Assembly: GCF_007859945.1 (NCBI RefSeq)
Contig: NZ_SJPQ01000004.1
Location: forward strand, 434,001 to 498,000
Source of the DNA: Pseudobythopirellula maris
GTDB taxonomy: Bacteria; Planctomycetota; Planctomycetia; Pirellulales; Lacipirellulaceae
Length of the DNA stretch: 64,000 nt
Reading direction: 5' to 3'
Made by a program: the position numbers and the translations under genes. Shown here one piece after another: positions 1-9,116 of this stretch (position 1 is the first letter of the stretch; the number at the start of each line of letters is the position of its first letter). The notes under the pieces are model-generated. The model ran no database searches, was not told where the DNA came from, and worked only from the letters and a program-made list of their open reading frames with translations.

Positions 1-963
1 GTACGCGTCGTACATCTCCGCGAGGTTGTCCAGGACGAGCGGCTCGATCCAGTCGTACTGCGGCAGCGGGCGGTGGACCCCCTGCACGTCGCAGAGCGAC
101 CGCCACAGCCGCACGGTCGAGGGGAACAGCAGCCGCGGGTCGCGGGCGATGTGGACGAAGCGGGCGTCGGGGAACGCCTCGAGCAACGCCTTGATGCGCG
201 CCGTGTGCGGCGGCGACTTGAGCACCATCCGGCCGTGGCGCTTCACGGCGATAGTTTTAACGAAACGCTGCAGCGCGGCGATCCAGCGTTGCCGGTCGCT
301 CGCCGAGACGCCCCGCAGGGTGAGCCAATCGCGGTCGACCGGCCCGTTCTTGGGGAACGCCCAGGTGCGATAGGGCGAGGGCAGCCCCATGCTGCAGAGG
401 GCGAACTCGTCCTCCTGGGGGCGCTCCCAGCCGGTCGCCACGTTGTCCATCGGCCGCGTCTTGGGCAGCAGCCACGGGGTGAGCCGCGTGAACCAGTCTT
501 CGCTCACCAGGAAGTGGTGCGGGCAGAAGCACTCGTACGTGGTGGGGTAGGTGTGCCGCGGGTCGCGGATCAGCAACTCGTGCAGCATCGTCGTGCCGCT
601 GCGCCAATGGCCCAGCACGAACAGCGGCGGGGCGTCGAGCCTCACCGACCTGATCCGCGAGGCGTTGAGCGCCGACTGGGCGGCGCCGCCGGCCACGTGG
701 AACACGCCCGCGCCTAAGATCGTGGCGGTGGTGAAGACCCCCCGCGGCGACAGCGCGAAGCGGTTCTTGACCAGCATCTGAGTCCAGTCCGCCGGCTTCA
801 TGCCGTGCCAAAAGCGCGGCGTGATCAAGCCGTACTCGTGCGGCGCCTCGGCGCCGTAGCCTTGCCGTTTGGCGGGCGGCGAGGCTTCCCCCGAGGGGGG
901 CTGCGGAGCGGGGGCGTCGGTCTGGGGGGGCGCCTGCGGTGGTTCGTTCGCGGTCGACATCAT
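1..963 (-). CDS. sulfotransferase family protein (3' end off window)
   Basis: Reading the minus strand from ATG at 963 (or the adjacent ATG at 960) gives 321 codons with no stop before the window edge, so the C-terminus is missing. Residues 114-124 read FVLGHWRSGTT, the 5'-phosphosulfate-binding loop of PAPS-dependent sulfotransferases. Further on, RFVHIARDPR resembles the 3'-phosphate-binding segment. The family moves a sulfuryl group from PAPS to a hydroxyl or amine; the acceptor cannot be told. The first 40 residues are proline- and alanine-rich and low complexity, and no membrane segment is clear. The family is known and expanded in planctomycetes. The family call is firm; substrate is unknown. 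Confidence 0.85.
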   Translation of the reverse strand, partial: MMSTANEPPQAPPQTDAPAPQPPSGEASPPAKRQGYGAEAPHEYGLITPRFWHGMKPADWTQMLVKNRFALSPRGVFTTATILGAGVFHVAGGAAQSALNASRIRSVRLDAPPLFVLGHWRSGTTMLHELLIRDPRHTYPTTYECFCPHHFLVSEDWFTRLTPWLLPKTRPMDNVATGWERPQEDEFALCSMGLPSPYRTWAFPKNGPVDRDWLTLRGVSASDRQRWIAALQRFVKTIAVKRHGRMVLKSPPHTARIKALLEAFPDARFVHIARDPRLLFPSTVRLWRSLCDVQGVHRPLPQYDWIEPLVLDNLAEMYDAY

Positions 964-1100
964 GCCATGCGAAAGGGGGCGGAGCGGGGACTCTCATGCT
1001 AACGCACCCGCCCGACTTAGGGCAGCCTGAACCGACGGGCCGCTCGCCACCGGCTTGGGAGACCCAAGAAAGCGCGCTCCCCGTCGTCCTATGACCGGCG

Positions 1101-3113
1101 TTACGGCAGGTGGGTGAAGTCGGGCGCCGTTGCCTCCGCTAGCGTCGCGGCTCGCCGCCGCTTGTCGGACTGGGCCCACTTGCGGTTGACGGCCCACAAG
1201 GACGCGATCGCTAGCACGGCCATCCCCCCCATCACAGCGCCGGCAAACGAGCCGGTAGCGGCGGGGGCGGCGAGCGGGATCGGCGCTGCGCCGATGAGCA
1301 GCGGGGCGAACTGCCGACGGTCTTCCACGCCCCCATCGGCGGGTCGGCGGGTGCGATAAGCCCACTGCTTAAGAAGGAACCCCGGCATTCGCACCGGCTG
1401 ATTGATCCGTTCGCCGAGCGGAAAACCGGCCGGCAGCCGCGGCACGCAGAACACCACCGGCAGGTTCTGCGAGTCGGGGGCGTAGAGCTCGAGCTCGTAG
1501 TAATGGTCGACGCCCCAGCGGGCGGCCGCCTCGGGGCAAGCGACCCGCACCGCCCGCCGCACGGCGCCCTCGAGCAGGATCAGCTCGCCGCGGAGCGACG
1601 CGATCGCGCCGTAGAGAGGCGCCACCGAGTAGCGACCCTCGTCGCCGAGTCGCGAAACCTCGGCGGCCAGCTTGCGGCCGCGCGGCGTCGGCTGGGCGGA
1701 CCGCTTCTGCTCTATGCGTTTGACGTAAGCCGGAAGGCCTTCGGCGGCGAGACGCGATAGTTGGGCGGCGTCGGTTTTTTGCATCGCGGCGAGGGTGGCG
1801 TAGAAGGCGTCGCTCTCGGCGGCGGTGAGACGCGACTTGTCGGTCAGGCCGTCGTACAGGCCGAAATCGACGCCCAGCGAGCCGAGCATCGCCACGCCAA
1901 GCCGCCGGCTGCCGGCCGCCTCGTCGGGCTCCCACACGAGGCGCGCCGCGGCGTAGACCGGCCGGCTGTCGCCCGCCCGCGTCAGGTCTTCGCCCACCGC
2001 CACCGCGGCGAGTCGGGCCGGCTCGTCGAGCGGCCCGCACGGGGGCCAATCGTCCGGGGCGTCGGCCACGGCCACCGTTGCCGTCACGCCGTCGGCGCGG
2101 CGGACCTCGACGAGCGCGGCGCCTTGCTCGTGGTCGATTCGTTCGATCGCCACCGCGCGGCCCTCGATCAGCACGGCGCCTGCGCCCCGCACCGCGGCGT
2201 CGCGGACGGCTTCGTCGATTTGCGCGAGCCGCCTGGTGAAAGCCATCGTCTCGGCGAGGCCCGCCTGGCCGAGTGGGCCTGCCTCGGCGAGTCCGTCGAG
2301 CCGCTCCTGGGGCCAGCCGGCGAGAGCTAGCAGCTCGGCCATCGGCGGCGATTGCTCTGCTGGTTGTTTTGGCGCGGGCGGCGCCGTCTCGTGGCCGGCG
2401 GCGATCGTCGCCGGCGCCGGGCCCGGTCGCACGCGACGCGCGAGCACCGTGGGGGAGACGCCCACGCCCTCCTCCCAGCGGTATGAGAGGTTCTTGAAAA
2501 AGTACCCCTCGGCCCACCCCGCCGCGGGCGTTTCGCCCACGGGCGGCGGCTCCTGGATCGTGTAGAGCGTGATCGGCCAGACGCTGTCGCCGTCGCCTTG
2601 CAGCACCACGCGGTAGAGACTTGTGAGGCCAACTGCGTTCTCCCCCGGGTCGACGCGCTCGACGCGTCGCACCACGCCCGCCACGCGAACCGCGCGGCCG
2701 CGGTAGGCGTCGCCTTGGGCGACGAGCTGCGCGTAGCCGGCCGCTGCGGCGTTCTTCGCGAGCTCGGCTTCGTGGTCCGGGTCATCGAGTCGTTCGAGAA
2801 GTGCGAACCACGCCTCGCGTTCCTTCGCACGGAACGGGGCGTTGTCTTTGATCGACTCGAGCAGTTGCGGCTCGAGCACCGGGGGCGCCTCGGGCGACGG
2901 GGGCTGCTCGCCACCGGGGGCCCCCAGCAGTTGGCCGATCGCCTCGACGCCCCGTGGGCCACGGATGGCGTTCGTCGCCGTGGCGACGAGGGCGAAGGCC
3001 AGAACGAGAGAAACCAGCCGCCAAGCCGCCGCCGGCAGCCCCCCCGCCCTCCCGCCTCTCGCGCCACGAGTGGGGTGAGGGTTTTGCGTGTTGTGACGCT
3101 CGAATCGGAGCAT
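1101..3113 (-). CDS. membrane-anchored protein of unknown function, 670 aa
   Basis: Long frame with ATG at 3113. An N-terminal hydrophobic segment (about residues 30-48, WRLVSLVLAFALVATATNA) follows a positively charged stretch, and a second hydrophobic helix lies near the C-terminus (FAGAVMGGMAVLAIASLWAV) before a basic cytoplasmic-type tail. The large middle part is therefore predicted to sit in the periplasm. I recognise no enzyme motif; the middle has repeated beta-rich segments (for example RGRAVRVAGVVRRVERV) that look OB- or SH3-like, but that is only an impression. It is divergent from the sigma factor gene at 3552 and 137 bp upstream of the sulfotransferase gene, same strand. Probably a lineage-specific envelope protein. 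Confidence 0.75.
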   Translation of the reverse strand: MLRFERHNTQNPHPTRGARGGRAGGLPAAAWRLVSLVLAFALVATATNAIRGPRGVEAIGQLLGAPGGEQPPSPEAPPVLEPQLLESIKDNAPFRAKEREAWFALLERLDDPDHEAELAKNAAAAGYAQLVAQGDAYRGRAVRVAGVVRRVERVDPGENAVGLTSLYRVVLQGDGDSVWPITLYTIQEPPPVGETPAAGWAEGYFFKNLSYRWEEGVGVSPTVLARRVRPGPAPATIAAGHETAPPAPKQPAEQSPPMAELLALAGWPQERLDGLAEAGPLGQAGLAETMAFTRRLAQIDEAVRDAAVRGAGAVLIEGRAVAIERIDHEQGAALVEVRRADGVTATVAVADAPDDWPPCGPLDEPARLAAVAVGEDLTRAGDSRPVYAAARLVWEPDEAAGSRRLGVAMLGSLGVDFGLYDGLTDKSRLTAAESDAFYATLAAMQKTDAAQLSRLAAEGLPAYVKRIEQKRSAQPTPRGRKLAAEVSRLGDEGRYSVAPLYGAIASLRGELILLEGAVRRAVRVACPEAAARWGVDHYYELELYAPDSQNLPVVFCVPRLPAGFPLGERINQPVRMPGFLLKQWAYRTRRPADGGVEDRRQFAPLLIGAAPIPLAAPAATGSFAGAVMGGMAVLAIASLWAVNRKWAQSDKRRRAATLAEATAPDFTHLP

Positions 3114-3551
3114 GCGAGGCCCATGGGGCAGCGCCAGGCAATAGTTGCGGCGCCTGGGAAAACCGCATTCCGTGCGTGGGGCAAGCGTACCCGCTCGCCG
3201 TAAATCGTATTATAGGAAGTCTTTAAGCCGTCCGCTGGGCCGATGCTGCCGAGCGAGCTTCGGACTTTTTAGGAAAGACGCCCTGCCCTGCTGCAATAAG
3301 CCCGGCAAGCGCTGGCGAAAATCTTCACGTGTGGTGCGACAACTCGCAAACCCCGCGTGGGGAAAAGGTTAGATTGCTCGCGCTACCACCGGCGGCACGT
3401 TGATTATGATGAAAGGCGTGGCGCAGGCAGGAAAAATCGGCCCCCGGCGTCCGCTGAGGGTTCGCCCGTTGAAGGCCGTCCGGGGAAAGATCGACGTCGC
3501 ACCCGGCTTCCCATGAACCTTACATCCCTCCGCTAACCCTGGGGCTCCTGC
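3114..3551. other. 438-bp divergent intergenic region
   Basis: Gene-free stretch between a minus-strand gene ending upstream and the plus-strand sigma factor gene. It must hold both promoters. It is AT-richer than its surroundings (for example around 3195-3225 and 3395-3415), but I found no convincing -35/-10 pair, RNA gene or repeat. Confidence 0.4.
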
Positions 3552-4058
3552 GTGGCGCTCAAGCGAAGCGATTTTAAAGACCTTGTTGAAGGCCATGCCC
3601 CGGCGCTCTATCGGCTTGCCTATCGGTTGATGGGCGATTCGCACGACGCCGAGGAGATGGTGCAGGAGACGCTGCGCAGCGCCTGGACGAGCCGCGATCG
3701 GTTCGACAGCGACCGCGGCGAGCGGGCCTGGCTCGCATCGATCCTGCGTCGCCGGGTGGTCGACCGTTGGCGCCGCATCGGCCGCCGGCCGCCGACCCAG
3801 CCGGGCGATCACGTGTTCGACGTGGCGATCGACGGCGACGACCCGCTGGCCAACGACTACAGCGACGAGATGCAGCGGGCCCTGGCGCAGCTGCCCGAGG
3901 AGATGCGCGAAGCGCTGCTGCTGGTGGTGGTCGGCGAGCTGACCCACCAGGAGGCGGCCGACGTGATGGGCGCCCCGCTGGGCACCATCCTGTCGCGCGT
4001 CAGCCGCGCCCGACAGCGGCTGAGGCAATATTTTACGGTGGAGTCCACTCCGACCTGA
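3552..4058 (+). CDS. ECF-type RNA polymerase sigma factor
   Basis: 168 residues from a GTG start. Region 2 (about residues 15-75) carries the helix with LYRLAYRLMGDSHDAEEMVQ and ends in the promoter-melting segment rich in Arg and Trp (LRRRVVDRWRR). Region 4 (about 108-160) is a helix-turn-helix reading LTHQEAADVMGAPLGTILSR. Length and layout fit the ECF (sigma-70 group 4) family. It directs RNA polymerase to a stimulus-specific regulon. The usual anti-sigma factor with a membrane helix is not present next to it; instead an 88-residue soluble ORF follows 91 bp downstream, so regulation may be atypical or by partner switching. The regulon is unknown. Confidence 0.9.
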   Translation: MALKRSDFKDLVEGHAPALYRLAYRLMGDSHDAEEMVQETLRSAWTSRDRFDSDRGERAWLASILRRRVVDRWRRIGRRPPTQPGDHVFDVAIDGDDPLANDYSDEMQRALAQLPEEMREALLLVVVGELTHQEAADVMGAPLGTILSRVSRARQRLRQYFTVESTPT

Positions 4059-4149
4059 GAAGCAGCAACGCTACCGATTTTTCCCGCGCCGTTGTCGGCG
4101 CGGAATCCCGATCGCATGTCGCCCAAGGCGACAGGAGTTTGGTGAAACT

Positions 4150-4416
4150 ATGACCAACCCGTTCAACTCTCTCGGCTCCTCAGACAGCGGCCTGCTCGAC
4201 GGCTGGGACAAGATCCTGCCCGGCGACTACCTGTCTGACGAAGAGAGGGCCAAGCAGGCCGATCGCGAGCGCATCGCGCAGTCGCCGGTCGACAGCGCCG
4301 CGCCGGAGAAGAGCCTCGTCGACACGCCACTGCCCGAAGGCATGATGGGTCGCCTGCGTCAGTGGGTCGACACACTGCCAAGCGACAGCGAGTCCACCGG
4401 GGAGGCGGCCGAATAA
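4150..4416 (+). CDS. small acidic protein of unknown function downstream of ECF sigma
   Basis: 88 residues, ATG with a good ribosome site (AGGAG about 12 bases upstream). It is hydrophilic, acidic and lacks a membrane segment or Cys/His zinc motif, so it is not a typical ZAS anti-sigma factor. It contains GLLDGWDKILPGDYL near residues 14-28; a similar GWDKIF motif occurs in the 52-residue lysine-rich protein at 31411. Being placed 91 bp after the sigma gene on the same strand suggests co-transcription and possibly modulation of the sigma factor, but this is inference. An inverted repeat follows it at 4435. Confidence 0.65.
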   Translation: MTNPFNSLGSSDSGLLDGWDKILPGDYLSDEERAKQADRERIAQSPVDSAAPEKSLVDTPLPEGMMGRLRQWVDTLPSDSESTGEAAE

Positions 4417-4434
4417 CTTTTTTGTACGAATGAC

Positions 4435-4504
4435 CAATGACCAAGCCCCAATGACCACTACTTACGGGAAGCATTCCCTCTTGGTCATTGGGGCTTGGTC
4501 ATTG
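4435..4504. repeat. inverted repeat, TTGGTCATTGGGG family
   Basis: Two perfect 23-base arms (4435-4457 and 4482-4504) made of CAATGACCAAGCCCCAATGA-type sequence flank a 24-base loop. It follows the 88-residue ORF and can form a strong hairpin, so it may end transcription, but the sequence itself is a repeat: degenerate versions lie at about 20183-20235 and 43833-43890. Confidence 0.85.
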
Positions 4505-4712
4505 TTCATATACCCTCCGGCCCGCGTCGCCCGTGCGACCCACGCCGCACTCCCGCAGGGCGCATCTGCGGGTCGCCCTGATTAGATGGCCTCCCTCGCT
4601 TGGCGGCGGCTTCTGCCGGCCGAGAATCTTTGGCTCGGTGGCCCCCGCCACCGGAGGGCCAGTAGAATAGGCAGTACGCACCTGCCCTCTTCTCGCCAGC
4701 CAGCACCGACCC

Positions 4713-7700
4713 ATGTCGCGGCGTCCCCGCCAAACCCTGACCGCTCGCGCCACCCTGCCCTGGGCCTGGCCTGCGCTGGCCTTCGCTCTGGCGGCTTGTT
4801 GGTCTCCCGGCGCCGCGGCCGAGAGGGCCGATGACTTCCTCAAGGCGCTCCGCGACCAGGGCCACCACGACCTGGCTTTGGACTACTTAGAACGGGTCCA
4901 AGACGATCCGCTGGTCAGCGACGCGTTCCGCGAGCGGGCGCCGTTCGAGCGAGTGGTGTCGCTGATCGACGTGGCGCAGCGATCGCCCTCGCCCACGAAG
5001 CGGCGCAGCAATCTGCAGCAGGCCTCCGCGGAATTCGAGCGGCTTTCCACGCCGACCGGCCACGAGAGCGCAGCCGCGGCGGCCGCCGATCGGCTCGCCC
5101 AGGCGCTGGCCGCCGCCGGCCGGGCGGACCTGGCCGAAGCGGCCCGGGCGTCCGACGACGCACAGATCGAGCAGCAAACGACCGCCGCCCGCAGCGCTTT
5201 GGAGTCGGCTCGCGCGCGGTTCCACCAAGCGCAGCGGTTGCTCGAGAAACGGCTCGACGATCTGAAGACCGCCGCGCCGGGAAGCCCCGAGTCGGCCGAA
5301 CGGGCCGAGGCCCGCAGCGGCTCGGTGCAAGCGCAGCTGCAAGCGGCGCTGATGCTCCGCGAGATGGCCGCGACCCAACGCGAGGGCTCGGCGCCCTACC
5401 GGCGGCAGATGCGGCAGGCGGCCGAGGAGTTCGGCGCGCTCTACGAGAGCCAATCGAAGTGGCTGGTCGGCCTGTACGCGCAGCTTTACGAGGGACGCTG
5501 CTACCTCGACCTGGGCGATCGGCAGCTCGCCCGCGCGTCGTTCGCCTCGCTGCTGACCCAACCCGCCACGCAGCCGGAGTTCCGCAAGCTGATCTCGCTG
5601 GCCCACGCGGCGTTGGTCGAGGCGGCTCTCGAGGAACAAGCACAGCAAGGCGCCGGCGAGGAGAGCCTCAAGGCGTTGGCCCAGTCGATCGAGGCGCCCG
5701 CCCGCTGGTGCAAGTCACTGCCGGCCAGCCAACGCGACACCGGCGAGTCGGCGACACTCATGTACTGGCTCGCCGTGGCGACCGAACGGATTGATGGCGT
5801 GACCCCCGAGGCGCGCGAGTGGATGCGAACCGCAGCCGACGTGCCGAACGAGCGGCAAGCCGAGGCCCGCACCGCGCTCGCGTCGTACGGCGTCGACGGG
5901 GCGCCGAGCGTCGACCGCACCGAGCCGGAGAGCTTCGCCGCGGCCATCGAGTTGGGCCAGCAAGCGTTGCGCGCCGCCGGCGGGGCCGAGACGACCGCCA
6001 GCGTGGCCCGCCGGGCGAACCCTTCGGCCGTGGCTGAGCTCAACGCCCAAGTCGCCGCCCATCGAGCGGACGCCCGGTTCTACTTCGAAGCGGCGATCAG
6101 GCTCGCCGCCGGCGCGGGGGTGGGGGGCGGCGGCGAGGGCGTTGCGATCGAGCGGCTCAACGAGGCCCGCTACCTGCTCGCCTATTTGTACTGGCTCGCC
6201 GAAGACGACTGGCGTGCGGCCACACTCGCCTCGTTCATCGCACAGCGGCGCCCCGAGGACCCCTCGGCAGAAGGCGCCGCGCGGCTAGCGCTTGCCGCCC
6301 TGGGCCGTATGCAGCAACAAGCACTCGCCGCGGGCGAGCCGGACGCCTTCGAAACCAATGCGCTGACGCGGGTCGCCGAATTTGCCGCCGGCCGTTGGCC
6401 CGGCACGACAACCGAGAGTGCGGCGATCGACGTGCTGATCGGCGCAGCCCTCCGCGCCGGGCGCCGCGACGAGGCCGAGGCGGCGCTCGCCAAGCTGCCG
6501 GCCGAACGCCGCGCCGAGTACGAACTCAAACTGGCCGCCGCAGGCTGGGAAACCATCGCCCGCAACGCCGAGGCGCCGCCCGCCGCGCGGGCCGCCGCGC
6601 TGAAGGCGCTCCGCGAAGCGTTGCAGGCGGTCGACAAGTCGGGCGGCGTCACGGCGACCGAGACCACCGCCGCGCTCTATCTGGCCCAGGCCGAGATCGA
6701 CGGCGACAGCCCCCGGCGTGCGATCGAGCTGCTCGACGACCAACGCAACGGCCCGCTGACGCTCGCCGAGCGTGGCGACCCGGCCGCGGCGCGGCCCGGC
6801 TTCGCCCTCGAGGCGTACAAGGCGGCCCTGCGGGCCTTTGCCGCCTCGGACAGCTTGCCGGCCGAGCGGTTCGGCGAGACGCTCGACCAACTCGAGTCGG
6901 CCTCGGGCGACTCGGACCTGACACGGCGGATCTTCCTGAGCGTGGGGGTCGAGCTGCAGCAGCGGCTCGGCGCGCGGCTCGCCGCGGGCGAGCCTCCCGG
7001 CGCCGTGTCCGAGGCGCTCGGCGAACTGCTCGACCGCCTGGCGGGCGCCGCCGAAAGCTGGAACACCGGCCTGTGGGTCGCCCAAACGCACACCGGCCTT
7101 GGCGACGCGGCCGCCGCGGGCAGCGCCGAGGCCGGCGCCCACTACGAGGCGGCGGCCGCCGCCTACCGCGCGTTGCTCACGCGCGTGAAGAGCGACCCGG
7201 CCTTCGCGCCGGCCCCGACCGCCGGGCTCGCGTTGCGGTTGCAACTCGGCAAACTCGAACAGAAACGCGGCAACTTCGAGGAGGCGGTCGAGGCGTTCAG
7301 CGCGTTGCTCGTCGAGCGGCCGACCATGATCGACGTGCAGCGAGCCGCCGCGCTCGCCTACCAGTCGTGGGGCGAGAAGGAGCAAGACGCCGAGCGGATC
7401 GAGGCCTCGATCCACGGGGCGCTCAAGGCCGACGGCGGCTCGGGCCACCTGGTTTGGGGCTGGCGCAAACTCGCCGCTGTCACTTCTCGGGCCGCCAAGA
7501 CCAACCCCAAGCACCAAGACTTGTTCTACGAGTCGTGGCTGAACGTCGCCCGCTCGCGTTACCTGGCGGCGCTGCTGGCGACAGGCTCCGACCGCGAGGA
7601 CCAACTCGGCAAGGCCGAGAGCACCGTGCGCTCGATGCGTCGCCAGTACCCCAACCTTGGCGGCGACGAACGGCTCGCCGAGTACGACGCCCTGCTGCGC

Positions 7701-7757
7701 GACATCCAACGCGCCCAGGGCAAAGCGCCGACCGGCCTGTCGGGCTCCGGCGGTTGA
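4713..7757 (+). CDS. large secreted tetratricopeptide-repeat protein, 1014 aa
   Basis: Starts with a signal peptide (LPWAWPALAFALAACWSPGAAAE, residues about 14-36), then a nearly all-helical, alanine-rich chain. Recurrent 34-residue-like units with paired helices (for example ARFHQAQRLLEK, RAIELLDDQ, NFEEAVEAFSALLVERP) indicate TPR or TPR-like repeats along most of the length. TPR proteins are scaffolds; this one should sit in the periplasm. It is the first gene of a collinear run that continues with a second TPR protein, ExbB, two ExbD, a kinase and a response regulator, so it likely belongs to the same envelope machine. Alternative starts further upstream are not needed because the signal peptide begins here. 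Confidence 0.85.
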   Translation: MSRRPRQTLTARATLPWAWPALAFALAACWSPGAAAERADDFLKALRDQGHHDLALDYLERVQDDPLVSDAFRERAPFERVVSLIDVAQRSPSPTKRRSNLQQASAEFERLSTPTGHESAAAAAADRLAQALAAAGRADLAEAARASDDAQIEQQTTAARSALESARARFHQAQRLLEKRLDDLKTAAPGSPESAERAEARSGSVQAQLQAALMLREMAATQREGSAPYRRQMRQAAEEFGALYESQSKWLVGLYAQLYEGRCYLDLGDRQLARASFASLLTQPATQPEFRKLISLAHAALVEAALEEQAQQGAGEESLKALAQSIEAPARWCKSLPASQRDTGESATLMYWLAVATERIDGVTPEAREWMRTAADVPNERQAEARTALASYGVDGAPSVDRTEPESFAAAIELGQQALRAAGGAETTASVARRANPSAVAELNAQVAAHRADARFYFEAAIRLAAGAGVGGGGEGVAIERLNEARYLLAYLYWLAEDDWRAATLASFIAQRRPEDPSAEGAARLALAALGRMQQQALAAGEPDAFETNALTRVAEFAAGRWPGTTTESAAIDVLIGAALRAGRRDEAEAALAKLPAERRAEYELKLAAAGWETIARNAEAPPAARAAALKALREALQAVDKSGGVTATETTAALYLAQAEIDGDSPRRAIELLDDQRNGPLTLAERGDPAAARPGFALEAYKAALRAFAASDSLPAERFGETLDQLESASGDSDLTRRIFLSVGVELQQRLGARLAAGEPPGAVSEALGELLDRLAGAAESWNTGLWVAQTHTGLGDAAAAGSAEAGAHYEAAAAAYRALLTRVKSDPAFAPAPTAGLALRLQLGKLEQKRGNFEEAVEAFSALLVERPTMIDVQRAAALAYQSWGEKEQDAERIEASIHGALKADGGSGHLVWGWRKLAAVTSRAAKTNPKHQDLFYESWLNVARSRYLAALLATGSDREDQLGKAESTVRSMRRQYPNLGGDERLAEYDALLRDIQRAQGKAPTGLSGSGG

Positions 7758-7904
7758 TTCCTTGTTGGCTAGAGACAGTGACACGCAAAAGACGCCACGG
7801 GGCGATCCAATGATTGGCCCCCAAAACAGATCCCCCTCGATTTTCGTTTGCTTTGTAGCGCCCTCTTGGGGCCATCGTCCTTGAACCCTTATCGCGGCAG
7901 TCAC

Positions 7905-8924
7905 ATGCGAAACCTCGCCCTTATCGCCCTCGCCCTCGTGTGGTCTTCGTCGGCCGGGCTGGCCCTGAGCGACCAGGTGCGCAAGCACAGCGGGACCGAC
8001 AGCGGCGAGATCACCGACACCTCCCCGCTGGCGGTCACGATCAAGAAGGGCTCGACCACCAAGGAGATCCCGCTCGTCGAGATCGTGCGAGTGGTGTTCG
8101 ACGGCGAGCCCTCGGCCTTGGGGCAGGCGCGCGTCAACGCCCGCAACGGCGGCTACCGCACCGCGCTGAACAAGCTCGGCACGCTCAAGCCGCGCGACCT
8201 CCGGGGCTTGGTGCGCGAGGACCACGAGTTTTACACCGCCTACTCCAAGGCGAAGCTCGCCTTGCTGGGCGAGGGCGAGCTGGGCGACGCGGGACGCGAG
8301 CTCGGCGCGTTTCTCAAATCGCACCCCGAGAGCTTCCACACGCTCGAGGCGACCGAGTTGGTGGGCGACCTGCTGGCGGCCGTGGGCAAGGACTCGTCCG
8401 CCACGCGGATGTACGCCAAGCTCGCCGCGACGCCGTGGCCCGCGTACCAGGCGCGCGCCTTGGTGCGGACCGGCGAGCTGCTCGAGCGGCGCGGCGACCA
8501 CGCCGAGGCGATCGAGCGGTTCGAACAGGCCGCCCGCCTCGCCGAGGGCGACCCGCTCTCCGAAGAGCAGCTCTTGGCCGCCCGGCTCGGCAAGGCGAAG
8601 AGCCTGGCGGCGAGCGGCTCGGCCGACGAGGCCGCGTCGATCGCCCGCGGCGTGATCTCCGAGGGCGACCCCGAAGACGCCGCCGCGCAGGCGGCCGCTT
8701 ACAACGCCCTGGGGGCGAGCCGCCTGGCCGCCGGCGACGCCAAGGACGCCCTGTTCGCCTACCTGCACGTCGACCTGCTCTACCCGCAATCGGGCGAAGC
8801 CCACGCCGAGGCGTTGCACCATCTTGCCGACTTGTGGAACCGAGTCGGCAAGCCGAGCGAGTCTCGCGCCGCGCGCGAAAAGCTCAGCCGGGAATACGCC
8901 GGCACCCGCTGGGCGAAGCGTTAG
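7905..8924 (+). CDS. secreted TPR protein
   Basis: 339 residues. ATG at 7905 is chosen because it starts a clean signal peptide (MRNLALIALALVWSSSAGLA). An N-terminal beta-rich segment of about 45 residues (residues 22-68, with repeated short strands such as ITDTSPLAVTIKKG) precedes helical repeats; KHAEAIERFEQAARLA-like pairs (here DHAEAIERFEQAARLA, about residues 200-215) mark TPRs. It is 147 bp after the 1014-residue TPR gene and upstream of the exbB gene. In related loci such proteins are thought to couple outer-membrane or periplasmic parts to the ExbB/ExbD motor; that role here is inference. Confidence 0.82.
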   Translation: MRNLALIALALVWSSSAGLALSDQVRKHSGTDSGEITDTSPLAVTIKKGSTTKEIPLVEIVRVVFDGEPSALGQARVNARNGGYRTALNKLGTLKPRDLRGLVREDHEFYTAYSKAKLALLGEGELGDAGRELGAFLKSHPESFHTLEATELVGDLLAAVGKDSSATRMYAKLAATPWPAYQARALVRTGELLERRGDHAEAIERFEQAARLAEGDPLSEEQLLAARLGKAKSLAASGSADEAASIARGVISEGDPEDAAAQAAAYNALGASRLAAGDAKDALFAYLHVDLLYPQSGEAHAEALHHLADLWNRVGKPSESRAAREKLSREYAGTRWAKR

Positions 8925-9116
8925 CTCCCAAACGGGCGAGACCCTAACGATTGGGCGAGCGCGGCGGGCAGGACAAGCTTGGCGGGGGCCTAACTCACGA
9001 CGTTTCTCCCCGACCGCACGCGTGCTTCTGGACCGGGCCGCGGTGAGTGTGCATGATTGGTCTAAGTGTTTGACGCCGCTCATCACGCCCCACGAACCCG
9101 ACCGCAAGGACACGCG

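Noticed and set aside
6285-9113. Open frame of over 900 codons on the minus strand opposite the TPR genes
   Set aside because: It is antisense to two convincing signal-peptide TPR genes; its composition (runs of Arg, Gly, Val, His) is that of GC-driven open frames and it has no family motif.
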